Source: Altererythrobacter sp. TH136 (lineage in GTDB: Bacteria; Pseudomonadota; Alphaproteobacteria; Sphingomonadales; Sphingomonadaceae). Taken from it: 64,000 nucleotides of DNA. The DNA lies in the NCBI RefSeq assembly GCF_007065885.1, contig NZ_CP041409.1:1659501-1723500 (forward strand), written 5' to 3'. The translations under genes and the position numbers were made by a program. Below, piece by piece: positions 54,546 to 63,677 of this stretch. Each line of letters begins with the position of its first letter. Within the stretch, counting starts at the first letter, position 1. The notes beneath the pieces were generated by a model, which saw only the letters and a list, made by a program, of their open reading frames with translations, did no database searches and was not told where the DNA came from.

Positions 54546-56753
54546 ATGAACAAAGCTATTCTCGGTCTTCAGCCTGGATTTGATACTGGGAGCGTGCTCC
54601 CCGGATCCATCGGCGCGAGCGCGGAAGAATCAACGCCCCTCCTTCGGTATTATGGCAATCTCTTTTGGCGGTGGCGCAAGGTTTTCCTCGCCATCGTAGG
54701 GGGTTTCTTGGCACTGGGCGTCATCATAACCCTGCTCATGACGCCGAAATACACCGCCACGAGCCAGATCGAGATCAAGCGCGAAAGCGCTCAAATCGTT
54801 AACATGCAGGGGGTTGAGCAAGACGCGACGGACGCTGATCAGGAGTTTTACCAGACCCAGTACGGTCTCTTGCGCGCGCAATCATTGGCGGAAAAAGTTG
54901 CGGCAGAGCTGAAACTTGCGGACAATCCAGCATTCTTTGACATGTTCAACGCCGATGAGAACGGCGCCTTGTTCTCCGAAGCAGCTACTCAGCGCAGGCC
55001 GGTCGCGGATCGTACGCGCCGGCTGCGCGCTGCGGGAGAAGTGCTGCTGGATAACGTCCGTATCTTGCCGCAGAGGCAATCGAGACTGGTCGACATCAGC
55101 TTCACTAGCCCAGACGCAGCCCTTTCGCAGAAGGTGGCGAATGCCTGGGCCGAGAACTTCATTCAGTCCAATTTGGAACGCCGTTACGACGCGAGCTCCT
55201 ACGCCCGCAACTTTCTCGAAGAGCGACTCGCCGGACTACGGACACGGCTCGATGAATCCGAGATCGCGTTGCAGAACTATGCTCAGGATCAGCGAATTAT
55301 CACGCTCCCCGGTGCGGGCAAGGACGGCTCGGAGCAGTCGACGGTTGCCTTCGATTTAGTCGCCTTGAACGGGGAACTTGCTCAGGCAACTGCGGCACGA
55401 GTGGCAGCGCAGGCGCGACTTACGTCTGTCCAGGGACGCGCCGGAGAATCTAGCGAGTCCCTTGAAAATAACGCGCTCAATCAGTTGCGAGCCAAGCGAG
55501 CGGAGCTTTCAGCTGACTATCAAAAGCTGCTGACGCAATTTGAGCCGGCGTATCCTCCTGCTCGGGCGCTTCAGCGGCAAATCAGCGAGCTGGATCGGAG
55601 TATCAGTCGCGAAGAGGGCCGCATCGGCGGAGCGGTTCAGGTAGCTTACCGCGCGGCTGCGGAACGCGAGCAGGCTCTGCAAACCAGGGTTGCTCAGCTT
55701 GAAGCAAGCTTTCTCGATCAGCGACGCCGGAGCATACAATACCGGGTCCTGGGCCGAGAAGTGGATACGAACCGTCAGCTCTACGATGCCTTGCTTCAAA
55801 GGTACAAAGAGATCGGCATCGCCGGAGGTGTCGGAACGAACAACATTGCGGTCGTCGATCGGGCTGATCTGCCGCTGCGTCCATCGAGCCCCCGCCTTCT
55901 TCTGAATCTTATCCTCGCCTTGTTTGCAGGTGTTGCTGTTGGCGCCGTGGCCGCATTCCTGCTTGATCAGAGCGACGAAACTATGGCTGACCCCAGCGAC
56001 GCCGAGCGTCTCTTCGGGCTGCCCCTTTTGGGCAGTGTCCCAAGGACAGCCGACGAGGAGCCCCGCGAGGCACTGCAAGATCCCAAGTCGGCTTTGGTTG
56101 ATGCCTACTTGGCCGTTCAGACGAGCTTGCAGTTCTCCACCGAGCGCGGCGTGCCCCGATCGCTCGCCGTCACCAGCACGCGCCCCGGCGAGGGCAAATC
56201 AACGACCTCGCTGGCCTTGGCAGTCTTGCTTTCTCGTGCGGGCAAGCGCGTGGTGCTGATCGACGGGGACATGCGCTCACCCTCTGTCCACCATCTGATC
56301 GGCACGGGCCACGAACGTGGGCTGAGCACTTACCTTTCAGCGAATGCACCAGCGTCTGAGCTCGTGTTCCCGGTGGAAGGCTTTGGCTTCAGCGCGATGA
56401 CGGCGGGTCCGATCCCACCGAACGCCGCGCAACTGCTGACTGGAAGCAGAATCTCATCGTTGCTTCAGGAGCTATCGAAGGACTTCGATCACATAGTAAT
56501 CGACGCTCCGCCAGTGATGGGCCTCGCTGACGTACCGCTAATTGCTGGTCACGTGGACGGGGTTGTTTACGCTGTCGAGGCTCACGGCATTCGGGTCGGT
56601 CAAGTGCGCGCCGCGCTGCAGCGGCTGTCCGCTTCCTCGACGCACTTACTGGGCATTGTGGTCACGAAGTTTGATCCCAAGAAGTCGAGTAAGGGCTACG
56701 GCTACACTTATGGTTACGAGTACGGTGACCCAACACCAGCGACAAGCGCCTAG
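54546..56753 (+). CDS. Wzc-like polysaccharide co-polymerase and tyrosine kinase
   Basis: A 735-residue BY-kinase. Wzz-type chain-length domain at the N-terminus with a membrane helix near residue 50 (VFLAIVGGFLALGVIITLLM), long coiled coils in the periplasm (residues 200-430), second helix near 450 (LLLNLILALFAGVAVGAVAAFLL), then a cytoplasmic ATPase: Walker A STRPGEGKSTTS (about residue 548), Walker A' VVLIDGDMRSP, Walker B HIVIDAPPVMGLAD. The C-terminus is a tyrosine cluster (YGYTYGYEYGD) for autophosphorylation. Kinase cycling controls polymer length and export through the Wza-like pore encoded just upstream. Confidence 0.95.
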   Translation: MNKAILGLQPGFDTGSVLPGSIGASAEESTPLLRYYGNLFWRWRKVFLAIVGGFLALGVIITLLMTPKYTATSQIEIKRESAQIVNMQGVEQDATDADQEFYQTQYGLLRAQSLAEKVAAELKLADNPAFFDMFNADENGALFSEAATQRRPVADRTRRLRAAGEVLLDNVRILPQRQSRLVDISFTSPDAALSQKVANAWAENFIQSNLERRYDASSYARNFLEERLAGLRTRLDESEIALQNYAQDQRIITLPGAGKDGSEQSTVAFDLVALNGELAQATAARVAAQARLTSVQGRAGESSESLENNALNQLRAKRAELSADYQKLLTQFEPAYPPARALQRQISELDRSISREEGRIGGAVQVAYRAAAEREQALQTRVAQLEASFLDQRRRSIQYRVLGREVDTNRQLYDALLQRYKEIGIAGGVGTNNIAVVDRADLPLRPSSPRLLLNLILALFAGVAVGAVAAFLLDQSDETMADPSDAERLFGLPLLGSVPRTADEEPREALQDPKSALVDAYLAVQTSLQFSTERGVPRSLAVTSTRPGEGKSTTSLALAVLLSRAGKRVVLIDGDMRSPSVHHLIGTGHERGLSTYLSANAPASELVFPVEGFGFSAMTAGPIPPNAAQLLTGSRISSLLQELSKDFDHIVIDAPPVMGLADVPLIAGHVDGVVYAVEAHGIRVGQVRAALQRLSASSTHLLGIVVTKFDPKKSSKGYGYTYGYEYGDPTPATSA

Positions 56754-56756
56754 GAC

Positions 56757-57923
56757 ATGAGGCGTTTCCTTGTGCTCAAGTCTGCACTCGTGTGCGGCGC
56801 CCTCGCCGCCGCATTCGTGGCAGGGAAGGAAAGCCTCGCCCTCGCATTAGCCGATACGCAGCCGCAGCTGGCGCTTCGCCTGAACCCGAACCAATCGGAT
56901 GCACTGTCCGCCGCCGCGCATGCCGCGGTTTCAGGCGCCCCTTCCGCCAACCTCCAGTTGGCCGGGCGCCAGGCTGCCAAAGCATTACAGATTGATCCAA
57001 CGAACAGCCGCGCAGCAGCGAACGTTGCTGTGCTTCGTCAGCTCGATGGTTCGGAGACGGACGCCGTTGAGGCGATGCGTTATGCGCAAAGGCTCTCGCG
57101 CCGCAATCTTGCCGCACAGCTTTGGTGGATCGAATACTCGGCGGAGCAAGGCGACGTCGAACGTACCCTCACCCACTATGACACCGCCATGCGCACAGCG
57201 CGTAGCGCACCGTCGCTTCTCTTCCCCGTGCTCGTCACGGCGGTCGGAAACCCCATCGTATCTCGCCGGCTGGCCGAGGTTCTCGCTCAGCGTCCTTCAT
57301 GGGCCGAGCAGTTCGTGCAACAGCTGGCGCAGAGTGGCCGCGACCTCGATGCGGTTCATGGTCTCCTTAGCGCCATGGCCGCCTCCGGCGCGCCCGTTGC
57401 GGACCCGGCTCTGCGGACCGCTCTCCAGCGGCTGGTCGACGATGCACGATATCGCGAGGCGCTATCCCTGTTCGCCGCCTACCGGCCGGAGCGGGCAGCG
57501 GCGCCTGTCCGCAATCCGACCTTCCGCCCAATTTCCCAAGGGGCGACCATCTTCGATTGGCAAACGGGCGAAGGCGCCGAGGCCGCTGTGCTTTCGCCGG
57601 ACGGGCTTCTGATCGAAGCTTCCTCTGGCACTGCCAAGCCTGCTGCAAGCCAGCTCGTCGCGCTACCGGTGGGACAGCATCGGTTTGGATTGGCCTATTC
57701 GGCTTTGAGCGACGAAGGCGCGGCGGAGCCTGCTCTGTCGGCGCATTGTGCGAGCGACGGAAGCCTGCTTGGCCGTTCTGCGAGGACCGCTGAAGGGCAA
57801 GTCCGGCTGGAATTCAGCGTTCCGGCGGGCTGCGTACTCCAGCGTCTGGAAATTGCACTGCCGGAAGCGGACTTGGATCCAAGTGCTGGCCTCCTCGTCA
57901 CCTCTATCAGGAAGCTTCGCTAG
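56757..57923 (+). CDS. uncharacterised TPR-like protein of the polysaccharide locus
   Basis: A 388-residue protein with a basic N-terminus and a hydrophobic helix (LVLKSALVCGALAAAFVAG) acting as signal or anchor. Residues 40-260 are alpha-helical repeats of TPR character (LRLNPNQSDALSAAAHAAV, AAKALQIDPTNSRAAANVAVLR, GDVERTLTHYDTAMRTA). The last 130 residues switch to a beta-rich domain (QGATIFDWQTGEGAEAAVLSPDGLLIEAS, GQVRLEFSVPAGCVLQRLEIALP). I cannot name the family. It follows the kinase gene by 3 bases, so a role in assembly or export of the polymer is likely but inferred. Confidence 0.8.
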   Translation: MRRFLVLKSALVCGALAAAFVAGKESLALALADTQPQLALRLNPNQSDALSAAAHAAVSGAPSANLQLAGRQAAKALQIDPTNSRAAANVAVLRQLDGSETDAVEAMRYAQRLSRRNLAAQLWWIEYSAEQGDVERTLTHYDTAMRTARSAPSLLFPVLVTAVGNPIVSRRLAEVLAQRPSWAEQFVQQLAQSGRDLDAVHGLLSAMAASGAPVADPALRTALQRLVDDARYREALSLFAAYRPERAAAPVRNPTFRPISQGATIFDWQTGEGAEAAVLSPDGLLIEASSGTAKPAASQLVALPVGQHRFGLAYSALSDEGAAEPALSAHCASDGSLLGRSARTAEGQVRLEFSVPAGCVLQRLEIALPEADLDPSAGLLVTSIRKLR

Positions 57924-57980
57924 CCGACCAAGAATGCCGGCTTCGGACAAGAGGCAGGGATAATCGGCGCCTCAAGAGCG

Positions 57981-58193
57981 ATGAACTTGAACTTGAACTT
58001 GAACTTGAACTTACCCTCTCATTTCGCACTGCCGATAGGGCTCCTCTCGACTGCAGGAGGAACCCGTGCAGGAACCCGTGCGCTCTTCGTTTCGGGGCAG
58101 GCGAGCCGCTTGTGCAATATGCTGGAGGTTGCACTCCTGCCCGCGCATGCTCGCAAGATCCAGCTCTCTGGCGAGGGTGCGAGCCGGTGCTGA
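57981..58193 (+). other. possible 70-codon frame with hexanucleotide repeat
   Basis: An ATG frame starting MNLNLNLNLNLPSH runs from the GAACTT repeat to a TGA at 58191-58193, overlapping the GTG start of the sugar transferase gene. The remainder (RAGTRALFVSGQASRLCN) is not protein-like by composition, so it may be a spurious frame; if translated, it would couple to the downstream gene. Confidence 0.25.
57983..58012 (+). repeat. five tandem GAACTT hexamers
   Basis: GAACTT repeated exactly five times without interruption, in the untranslated stretch before the initiating sugar transferase. A 12-base unit (AGGAACCCGTGC) is then duplicated head to tail at 58058-58069 and 58070-58081. Such arrays change length by replication slippage. 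Confidence 0.9.
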
Positions 58194-59449
58194 GGAAACG
58201 CAGCCGAGGCTTTTGGGCGGGCTGGCCGGTGCAGCTCGGCGGCTGCATCCTCTTTGCAGCTGTCGTTCCTTACATCTACCGGTATGAGACAATTGACCGC
58301 GAGGCGCTCGATACCTTGTGGTTCACATTCGTTGGGTGCACCGTCGCTATCACCGCGGGCATCTGGCTTCTGAGAAACGTCACCACATACCCGGGAGTCG
58401 AAACGAGCGCCTACATCCTGCCGTCCCTGGGAATCGCGTTTTCGTTTCTTCTGCTGGTCTTCGTTTTCGGCCGTTTTGAGTACAATCGCCTAACGCTCCT
58501 GCTCGCCTTTGCGATCAGCATCGCTTGGCTGTTCTACGTCCATTTCCGCCGTCAGCGAGTGCAGAAACTGCTGGTGGGCATCGTCGATCTGACGGGCACC
58601 TTCCGCGCGCCGAACCTTCCGACGGTCGTCTGGAGTTCGCTGTCGGACCCTCGGTCGGAGGATTGGATGGGGCTCGACGCCGTGGCCACCGACCTGCGGG
58701 TCGACCTTCCGGAAGAGTGGGACCGGGCACTCGCCAGCATGGCTCTGGCCGGGATACCTGTATTCCACCTCAAGCACCTGATGGAGTCCCTCACGGGGCG
58801 CGTCGAACTTGAGCACCTGTCGGAAAACAGCTTTGGATCGCTGATCCCGCTCTCCGCGTATCAGCGGGTTAAATATATAGCCGATTGGCTGACTGCGGTG
58901 GTCGCCATCATCCTCCTGCTTCCAGTCCTTCTGTTGACGGCGATCGCGGTGCGCCTGTCCTCGCCTGGTCCTGTGATCTTCCGGCAGACGCGCACCGGCT
59001 TTCGCGGCGAGCCTTTCACCGTGTACAAGTTCCGGACGATGCGTGTGGATGGCTCCGGCGGCGATAGCCGGATTTCCGCCATGACCCAGCCGAACGACAG
59101 CCGCGTGACGCTGCTGGGACGGTTTCTCCGGAAGACGCGCCTTGATGAGTTGCCGCAGATCGTGAACATCCTACGCGGAGAGATGAGCTGGATCGGCCCG
59201 CGGCCGGAAGCGATAGTCCTTTCGCAGTGGTACGAGAGCGAAATACCATTCTACCGGTACCGTCACATCGTGCGGCCAGGGATCACTGGTTGGGCTCAGG
59301 TCTGCCAGGGTCACGCTGCCGGCGTCGATGAGGTGCGCAATAAGCTGCACTATGACTTTTACTACATCAAGAACTTCTCTCCGTGGATCGACGCCCTGAT
59401 CATCGCGCGTACCATCCGCACGATGCTCACCGGTTACGGATCGCGCTGA
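58187..59449 (+). CDS. undecaprenyl-phosphate sugar phosphotransferase, initiating enzyme
   Basis: About 420 residues from a GTG at 58187 (no ATG fits; the frame is open to 58112). Four N-terminal membrane helices, then a fifth leading into the transferase domain of the WcaJ/WbaP family: KYIADWLTAVVAIILLLPVLLLTAIAVRLSSPGPVIFRQTRTGFRGEPFTVYKFRTM, RKTRLDELPQIVNILRGEMSWIGPRPE, RHIVRPGITGWAQV. It transfers the first hexose-1-phosphate onto undecaprenyl phosphate, starting each repeat unit. Its stop overlaps the next start by one base (TGATG). Confidence 0.93.
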   Translation: MLRKRSRGFWAGWPVQLGGCILFAAVVPYIYRYETIDREALDTLWFTFVGCTVAITAGIWLLRNVTTYPGVETSAYILPSLGIAFSFLLLVFVFGRFEYNRLTLLLAFAISIAWLFYVHFRRQRVQKLLVGIVDLTGTFRAPNLPTVVWSSLSDPRSEDWMGLDAVATDLRVDLPEEWDRALASMALAGIPVFHLKHLMESLTGRVELEHLSENSFGSLIPLSAYQRVKYIADWLTAVVAIILLLPVLLLTAIAVRLSSPGPVIFRQTRTGFRGEPFTVYKFRTMRVDGSGGDSRISAMTQPNDSRVTLLGRFLRKTRLDELPQIVNILRGEMSWIGPRPEAIVLSQWYESEIPFYRYRHIVRPGITGWAQVCQGHAAGVDEVRNKLHYDFYYIKNFSPWIDALIIARTIRTMLTGYGSR

Positions 59450-60378
59450 TGACGCTTCCCCCCACCCTCGTTCGGGATTGGACGTATCAGCCAAGCAAGC
59501 CTTCGGCGCTCGTCCGCCTCATGCGGCTTCGTTCGCAGGCTAGGGGATGGAAGCCGCCTCCTGCCTGGCAGGCCATTCGGCCGATTGAACCGGCCCCACG
59601 CTGGAACATGCTGTTTCTTTACGCGCCCGACGGTCGGCTGAGAGCCGGGCAGCAGGACTCGCTGGCCCGGCTCAGGAACCTTCGCGGCCGGAATGCCGTC
59701 GTGCTCGCTAGCGCATCCCCCTCCGACCTGCCGGATGTCGTTGATGGGGCGGATGCACTGTACTGGAAGGGCCTGTCCGGGTTCGATTTCTCCGCTTACG
59801 CCTTTATGCTGCAGGAGGTGGCACGGCATTCACCCGGCGCAGACCTCTATCTTCAAAATGATTCCGTCCTCGGTCCGTTCGGCGATATCGACAGCTTGAT
59901 CGAGGCAGCGCCGTGGCGGCTCACCGGCTTTCTCGGCAGCTCCGCGATGGAGAATCACCTGCAGAGCTACGCCCTTCTGTTTCGCGGCGTAGACCTCGAA
60001 CTGGTGGAGGCGCTGGAGCCTGTCTTATCGTCCAGGAGGGCGCTAGATAGTTGGAAGGACGTCGTTTGCCGGCAGGAAACCCGCCTCGCCCGTACCGCCT
60101 CGCGCAGCGGATGTTCGGTTGGAGCGCTCTGGTTCGCGCCAGGGGCGCATGAAGCCGAGACGCCGCTGCTCGGCGCGGCGGCGATGAAAGCTGGGCTCGT
60201 CAGACGGGCGGAACAGAAGGTCGCAGACCCCTCGCTGTGCAACGCGGCGGACCTAATAGAGGAGGGATTTCCCTTCCTCAAAAGATCGCTGTTCGGGCGT
60301 AATCAGCGCTTCCAAGAAAGGCGCCGCCTGGAGAGGCTCCTTTCCCTGCAAGGTCTTTCACCGGAGGGGGTGCTATGA
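59449..60378 (+). CDS. rhamnan synthesis RgpF-like glycosyltransferase
   Basis: A 309-residue protein. The centre matches the rhamnan-synthesis F family: RNAVVLASASPSDLPDVVDGADALYWKGLSGFDFSAYAFMLQEV and LYLQNDSVLGPFGDI, the latter probably binding the nucleotide sugar. Family members extend rhamnose-rich chains, which agrees with the rml genes 17 kb upstream. ATG 59449 overlaps the previous stop. The stop overlaps the following GT2 gene by 4 bases. Confidence 0.75.
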   Translation: MTLPPTLVRDWTYQPSKPSALVRLMRLRSQARGWKPPPAWQAIRPIEPAPRWNMLFLYAPDGRLRAGQQDSLARLRNLRGRNAVVLASASPSDLPDVVDGADALYWKGLSGFDFSAYAFMLQEVARHSPGADLYLQNDSVLGPFGDIDSLIEAAPWRLTGFLGSSAMENHLQSYALLFRGVDLELVEALEPVLSSRRALDSWKDVVCRQETRLARTASRSGCSVGALWFAPGAHEAETPLLGAAAMKAGLVRRAEQKVADPSLCNAADLIEEGFPFLKRSLFGRNQRFQERRRLERLLSLQGLSPEGVL

Positions 60379-61328
60379 CTGCGCCCAGGGTTGATATTGC
60401 TATCGTAAACTGGAACTCCGGCCCTCTTCTTGCGGCATGCCTGCGCTCAATCGCGGCTTCGGATATGTCGCGCATCGATCAGATCATCGTCGTCGACAAC
60501 AATTCGACCGATGCGTCAGCCGAGCTGAACGTGCCGGAGTTGCCGCTGCAAGTGGTCTATGCGGGCGCCAACCTTGGATTTGGTCGAGCCTGCAATGTCG
60601 CTGCGGGTCGGGGCCGCGCGCCATACATTCTCTTTCTAAATCCTGATGCTGAAGTGTTCGATAAAACAATCTCTGGTGTGCTGGAAGAAATGGATCGGCC
60701 GGAGAACGCGGATGTGGCTGTGGGGGGAATCCGGTTGATTGATCGCGAAGGAAACACGCAAAGACACTGCGCCCGGTTTCCCGGCTGGCGCAGCCTCGTA
60801 GGCGAGGCTACCGGCTTAGCTCGCCTAGCTCCAGGTTTGTTTCCCCCGGTCATCATGCGGGAGTTCGATCATCTTTCCTCGCAGGATGTCGATCACGTAA
60901 TTGGCGCATTCTACTGCGTTCGCAGACGGGTGTTCGAGCAGGTCGGCGGCTTCGATGAAGACTACTTTGTCTATTTCGAAGACCTCGACCTGTCGCGGCG
61001 TATCGCCGACTTAGGCTTGCGAAGGCGCTTTCTAGCCGATGTGAGCGCATTTCATGCAGGAGGGGGGACATCTGAGCGCATCAAGGCACGTCGGCTTTGT
61101 CTGGCCATATCGGGTCGGCTTACCTATGCGAGGAAACATCTTTCCCGCGGGTCTGCCGCTGCAGTATGGAGCGCGGCCCTCCTTGTCGAACCGCTCACCC
61201 GGACTGCGCTCGCACTGGCGCGTGGCTCCGTCGCCGAATTATTAGCGACATGGCAGGGGTTCGCGATGCTCTATACACACCTTCCTTCGCTGGCTCGGAT
61301 CAGCAGACGCGAGGCTTCCGGAGCATGA
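60375..61328 (+). CDS. family 2 glycosyltransferase, rhamnosyltransferase-like
   Basis: A 317-residue GT-A enzyme. Motifs: VDIAIVNWNSGPLLAACLRSI, IIVVDNNSTDAS, FGRACNVAAGRGRAPYILFLNPDAEV (DxD-like), VGGFDEDYFVYFEDLDLSRRI. These are typical of WbbL/RfbN-type rhamnosyltransferases adding a sugar to the lipid-linked unit. Coupled on both sides by 4-base overlaps (ATGA). Confidence 0.92.
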   Translation: MTAPRVDIAIVNWNSGPLLAACLRSIAASDMSRIDQIIVVDNNSTDASAELNVPELPLQVVYAGANLGFGRACNVAAGRGRAPYILFLNPDAEVFDKTISGVLEEMDRPENADVAVGGIRLIDREGNTQRHCARFPGWRSLVGEATGLARLAPGLFPPVIMREFDHLSSQDVDHVIGAFYCVRRRVFEQVGGFDEDYFVYFEDLDLSRRIADLGLRRRFLADVSAFHAGGGTSERIKARRLCLAISGRLTYARKHLSRGSAAAVWSAALLVEPLTRTALALARGSVAELLATWQGFAMLYTHLPSLARISRREASGA

Positions 61329-62653
61329 CTGGATCATTGCTTCGTCCGGGACCCGAGCGGGGGTTCCTCGCTCTCGTAACTCGCTTCCTTCTCGTGCTGT
61401 CCCTGGTCGTTTGCGTGGTGGTGCCGCACTCGTTCCAAGTTCCCACTGCAGCCCTTCTCGTAGTCACCGCCCTTCTTGCGGCGCTCGGACTTCAATTTAC
61501 GCGCTGGGTGTCCATTCTACTTATACTATACTGCCTGGGCACCGTCATCAGCGTCCTCTACCTCTTCATCGGGTTCACCAACGGCGCGCCTAACGACGCA
61601 ATCATCCAGAGCGCGCTTGTCTACGTTGCCTCGCCCCTGATCTGGATCGTCATCAGCACTTCGTTGATACAGCGGCTTGGAGTGAAGAGGACCGTCAATT
61701 GGCTCCTGGTCCTGACTTGGGCTGCGATCGCGAGCATTGTCCTCTTTTTCTACGCCTACTTCGCCTTTGGCCGCGAGTCGGTGCGGTTCCTGACGGAAGA
61801 CGCAAACATCAACGTGAGCGGTGGTTTCGCCGGTGCAACGATGCTGGTGTACGGCTCAATGATCTTCCTAGCGGGAGCCTTCTTCGCCGAGCCCGCCGTG
61901 CTGCGCTGGCGACTGGCACGATTTGCCACTCCCGCGGCGCTGATCGCGGCGGCAGCGACCTCGGGAAGGGCGGCGTTTCTGATCGCGATACCGATCGGCT
62001 TCGTGCTTGGCACACTGCTGCGCCCGGGCCTGCATCCTCGCTACGTCGAAGGCAAAACCGGTGGGATCCCGCTGCTTCCGGCGATAGGCGTGCTCGGTGC
62101 TATCACGGTGGGAGTAGTGATCCTCAACACTGTCTTCACCCAACTCGACCTCCGCTTCATCGCAGAGCTATTCTGGGAGAAGCTGACGAGCGGCGGTGGT
62201 TCGGAGCGCGTGGAGCAAGCTGACGCGTTGTGGGCCGGCATCGAAGAGTCGTACGGGCTGGGTCATGGACACGGAGTGGGGGTGGCCTATCTTCGGAGCG
62301 ACGAATTCCCCTGGCGCTACGAGCTTCTGCCGCTCGCTTCCGTACTTCGCGTCGGCATCCTGGGAACTCTAATCTACGCGCTGCCTTTCTTAGTCGGCAT
62401 ATTCGCCGTGGCCCAGCGCTTCCAGGCGCGCGAGCTGACGCGCTACGACATCTACCTGTCCGGCGGCCTTGTCACCGCGACAATCGCGACTTTCACTAAT
62501 CCCTACCTGGAATCATATATCTTCCAGTGGATGTTCTTCCTGCCGCTGGTGGCGCTCGGGCAGCGAACAGTGGCACCGAGCGGAGCAGAACAGGTGCCCC
62601 GGACCGGTAGTTCGCTCGACGAGGAACCGTTGGCTTCCCCGCTCAAGTACTGA
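61325..62653 (+). CDS. Wzy-like polysaccharide polymerase
   Basis: A 442-residue membrane protein with about ten hydrophobic helices and a periplasmic loop near residues 300-350 (SGGGSERVEQADALWAGIEESYGLGHGHGVGVAYLRSDEFPWRYELLPLASVLRVGILG), where a family-typical Gly/His-rich stretch precedes the exposed loop. The start at 61325 overlaps the previous gene's stop; a longer frame upstream is antisense-like. It is the second polymerase/ligase candidate of the locus and, lying among the unit-building transferases, the better candidate for Wzy. Confidence 0.85.
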   Translation: MTGSLLRPGPERGFLALVTRFLLVLSLVVCVVVPHSFQVPTAALLVVTALLAALGLQFTRWVSILLILYCLGTVISVLYLFIGFTNGAPNDAIIQSALVYVASPLIWIVISTSLIQRLGVKRTVNWLLVLTWAAIASIVLFFYAYFAFGRESVRFLTEDANINVSGGFAGATMLVYGSMIFLAGAFFAEPAVLRWRLARFATPAALIAAAATSGRAAFLIAIPIGFVLGTLLRPGLHPRYVEGKTGGIPLLPAIGVLGAITVGVVILNTVFTQLDLRFIAELFWEKLTSGGGSERVEQADALWAGIEESYGLGHGHGVGVAYLRSDEFPWRYELLPLASVLRVGILGTLIYALPFLVGIFAVAQRFQARELTRYDIYLSGGLVTATIATFTNPYLESYIFQWMFFLPLVALGQRTVAPSGAEQVPRTGSSLDEEPLASPLKY

Positions 62654-62730
62654 ACCCCATCGGCGGATTAGACCTCGAGATGCGTGACTGCGGCAGATTG
62701 GTAAGCGATCACCGGTACGGGTATTCTGCC

Positions 62731-63663
62731 TCAGCGAGTCTCTGGCTCGGCATAGAACGAGCGGATTTCCGCTGCGCCTCCTCGTGAGGGAGCAAAGGAG
62801 ACCATCGAACGAGGATCGGGTCGGGCCCAACGTGCCCTGAGATGGCGCGCCTTTCGGAGGACCGATTGCGGGGCGATGTCCTGGATCACTCGGCGAATAA
62901 AGGACGGACGGACGGCTTCGCGCCGCGTATTGTTTGCCGCTTCGGCTGCGCCCCAATCCAGAACGTAATCGGTCTGTTGCGGCGCACGCTGAAAAGGAGC
63001 CACCTCCGCAATTCGTCGGGCAATCACCAGCACATAAGTCGGCATGGCCCAACCGGCGTAGCCGACCCGCTGGCCTGCTCTGGCTGGGTCACGGACCATG
63101 AGCCAAGGTTCCAGACAGAAGAAAGGGGCGAGGAACATTCCTTCCACCTTGTACCCGTTCTCTTCGCTGAGGGTGCGGAAGAACAACTCCGGGCTGAACT
63201 GATAAAACCCGTGACCCATCTCGTTATTCGCCGGCACGGCCACGATCAGGTGGCCGCCGACCTCGGGCAGGTGCATCAGGCTCGCTAACGCGGTCGGCAG
63301 ATTGAAGACGTGTTCCAGCGTCCCCCCGTCGAACACCGCAGTATACCTAGCCCCCTTCTCTCGCGGCAACGGACTGTTGAGGTCGTGGATGACCGTTGCG
63401 CCTTCGTAATCCGAGTAGTCGAGAGCATCCACGCTTTGAGCCCCGAGGAGCTCGAACAACTTCGACGAGAAGGGATCGATCTTCCCTGCGATCTGCGCCG
63501 GATCGAAGTCGGACGTCCGGTGCCCGAAACTCTTGAGTGCGGCGACGGCTTCGCTTTCGCTGACCATCATCCGCTGGCGTCCGATGGTCAGCGTCTTCGA
63601 AAAACTTACGCCCAGCTCCGCCGCTTGGGCTAGGAGTCGCACCGACTGAACTTCAATACCCAC
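62731..63663 (-). CDS. methyltransferase-like protein
   Basis: A 310-residue protein. The middle resembles a class I S-adenosylmethionine methyltransferase core in its later part: YEGATVIHDLNSPLP, YTAVFDGGTLEHVFNLPTALASLMHLPEVGGHLIVAVPANNEMGHGFYQFSPELFFRTL. The usual glycine-rich SAM loop (ExGxGxG) is not visible in the N-terminal part, so it may be degenerate or a distant branch. C-terminal 60 residues are basic. On the minus strand, directly after the flippase fragment, it probably modifies a sugar of the polymer. Function inferred. Confidence 0.65.
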   Translation of the reverse strand: MGIEVQSVRLLAQAAELGVSFSKTLTIGRQRMMVSESEAVAALKSFGHRTSDFDPAQIAGKIDPFSSKLFELLGAQSVDALDYSDYEGATVIHDLNSPLPREKGARYTAVFDGGTLEHVFNLPTALASLMHLPEVGGHLIVAVPANNEMGHGFYQFSPELFFRTLSEENGYKVEGMFLAPFFCLEPWLMVRDPARAGQRVGYAGWAMPTYVLVIARRIAEVAPFQRAPQQTDYVLDWGAAEAANNTRREAVRPSFIRRVIQDIAPQSVLRKARHLRARWARPDPRSMVSFAPSRGGAAEIRSFYAEPETR

Positions 63664-63677
63664 CTGACGCCCTCGTC

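Noticed and set aside
57983-58081. CRISPR-like array
   Set aside because: Units are 6 and 12 bases with no spacers; simple tandem repeats. RTX coding repeats elsewhere are likewise not CRISPR.
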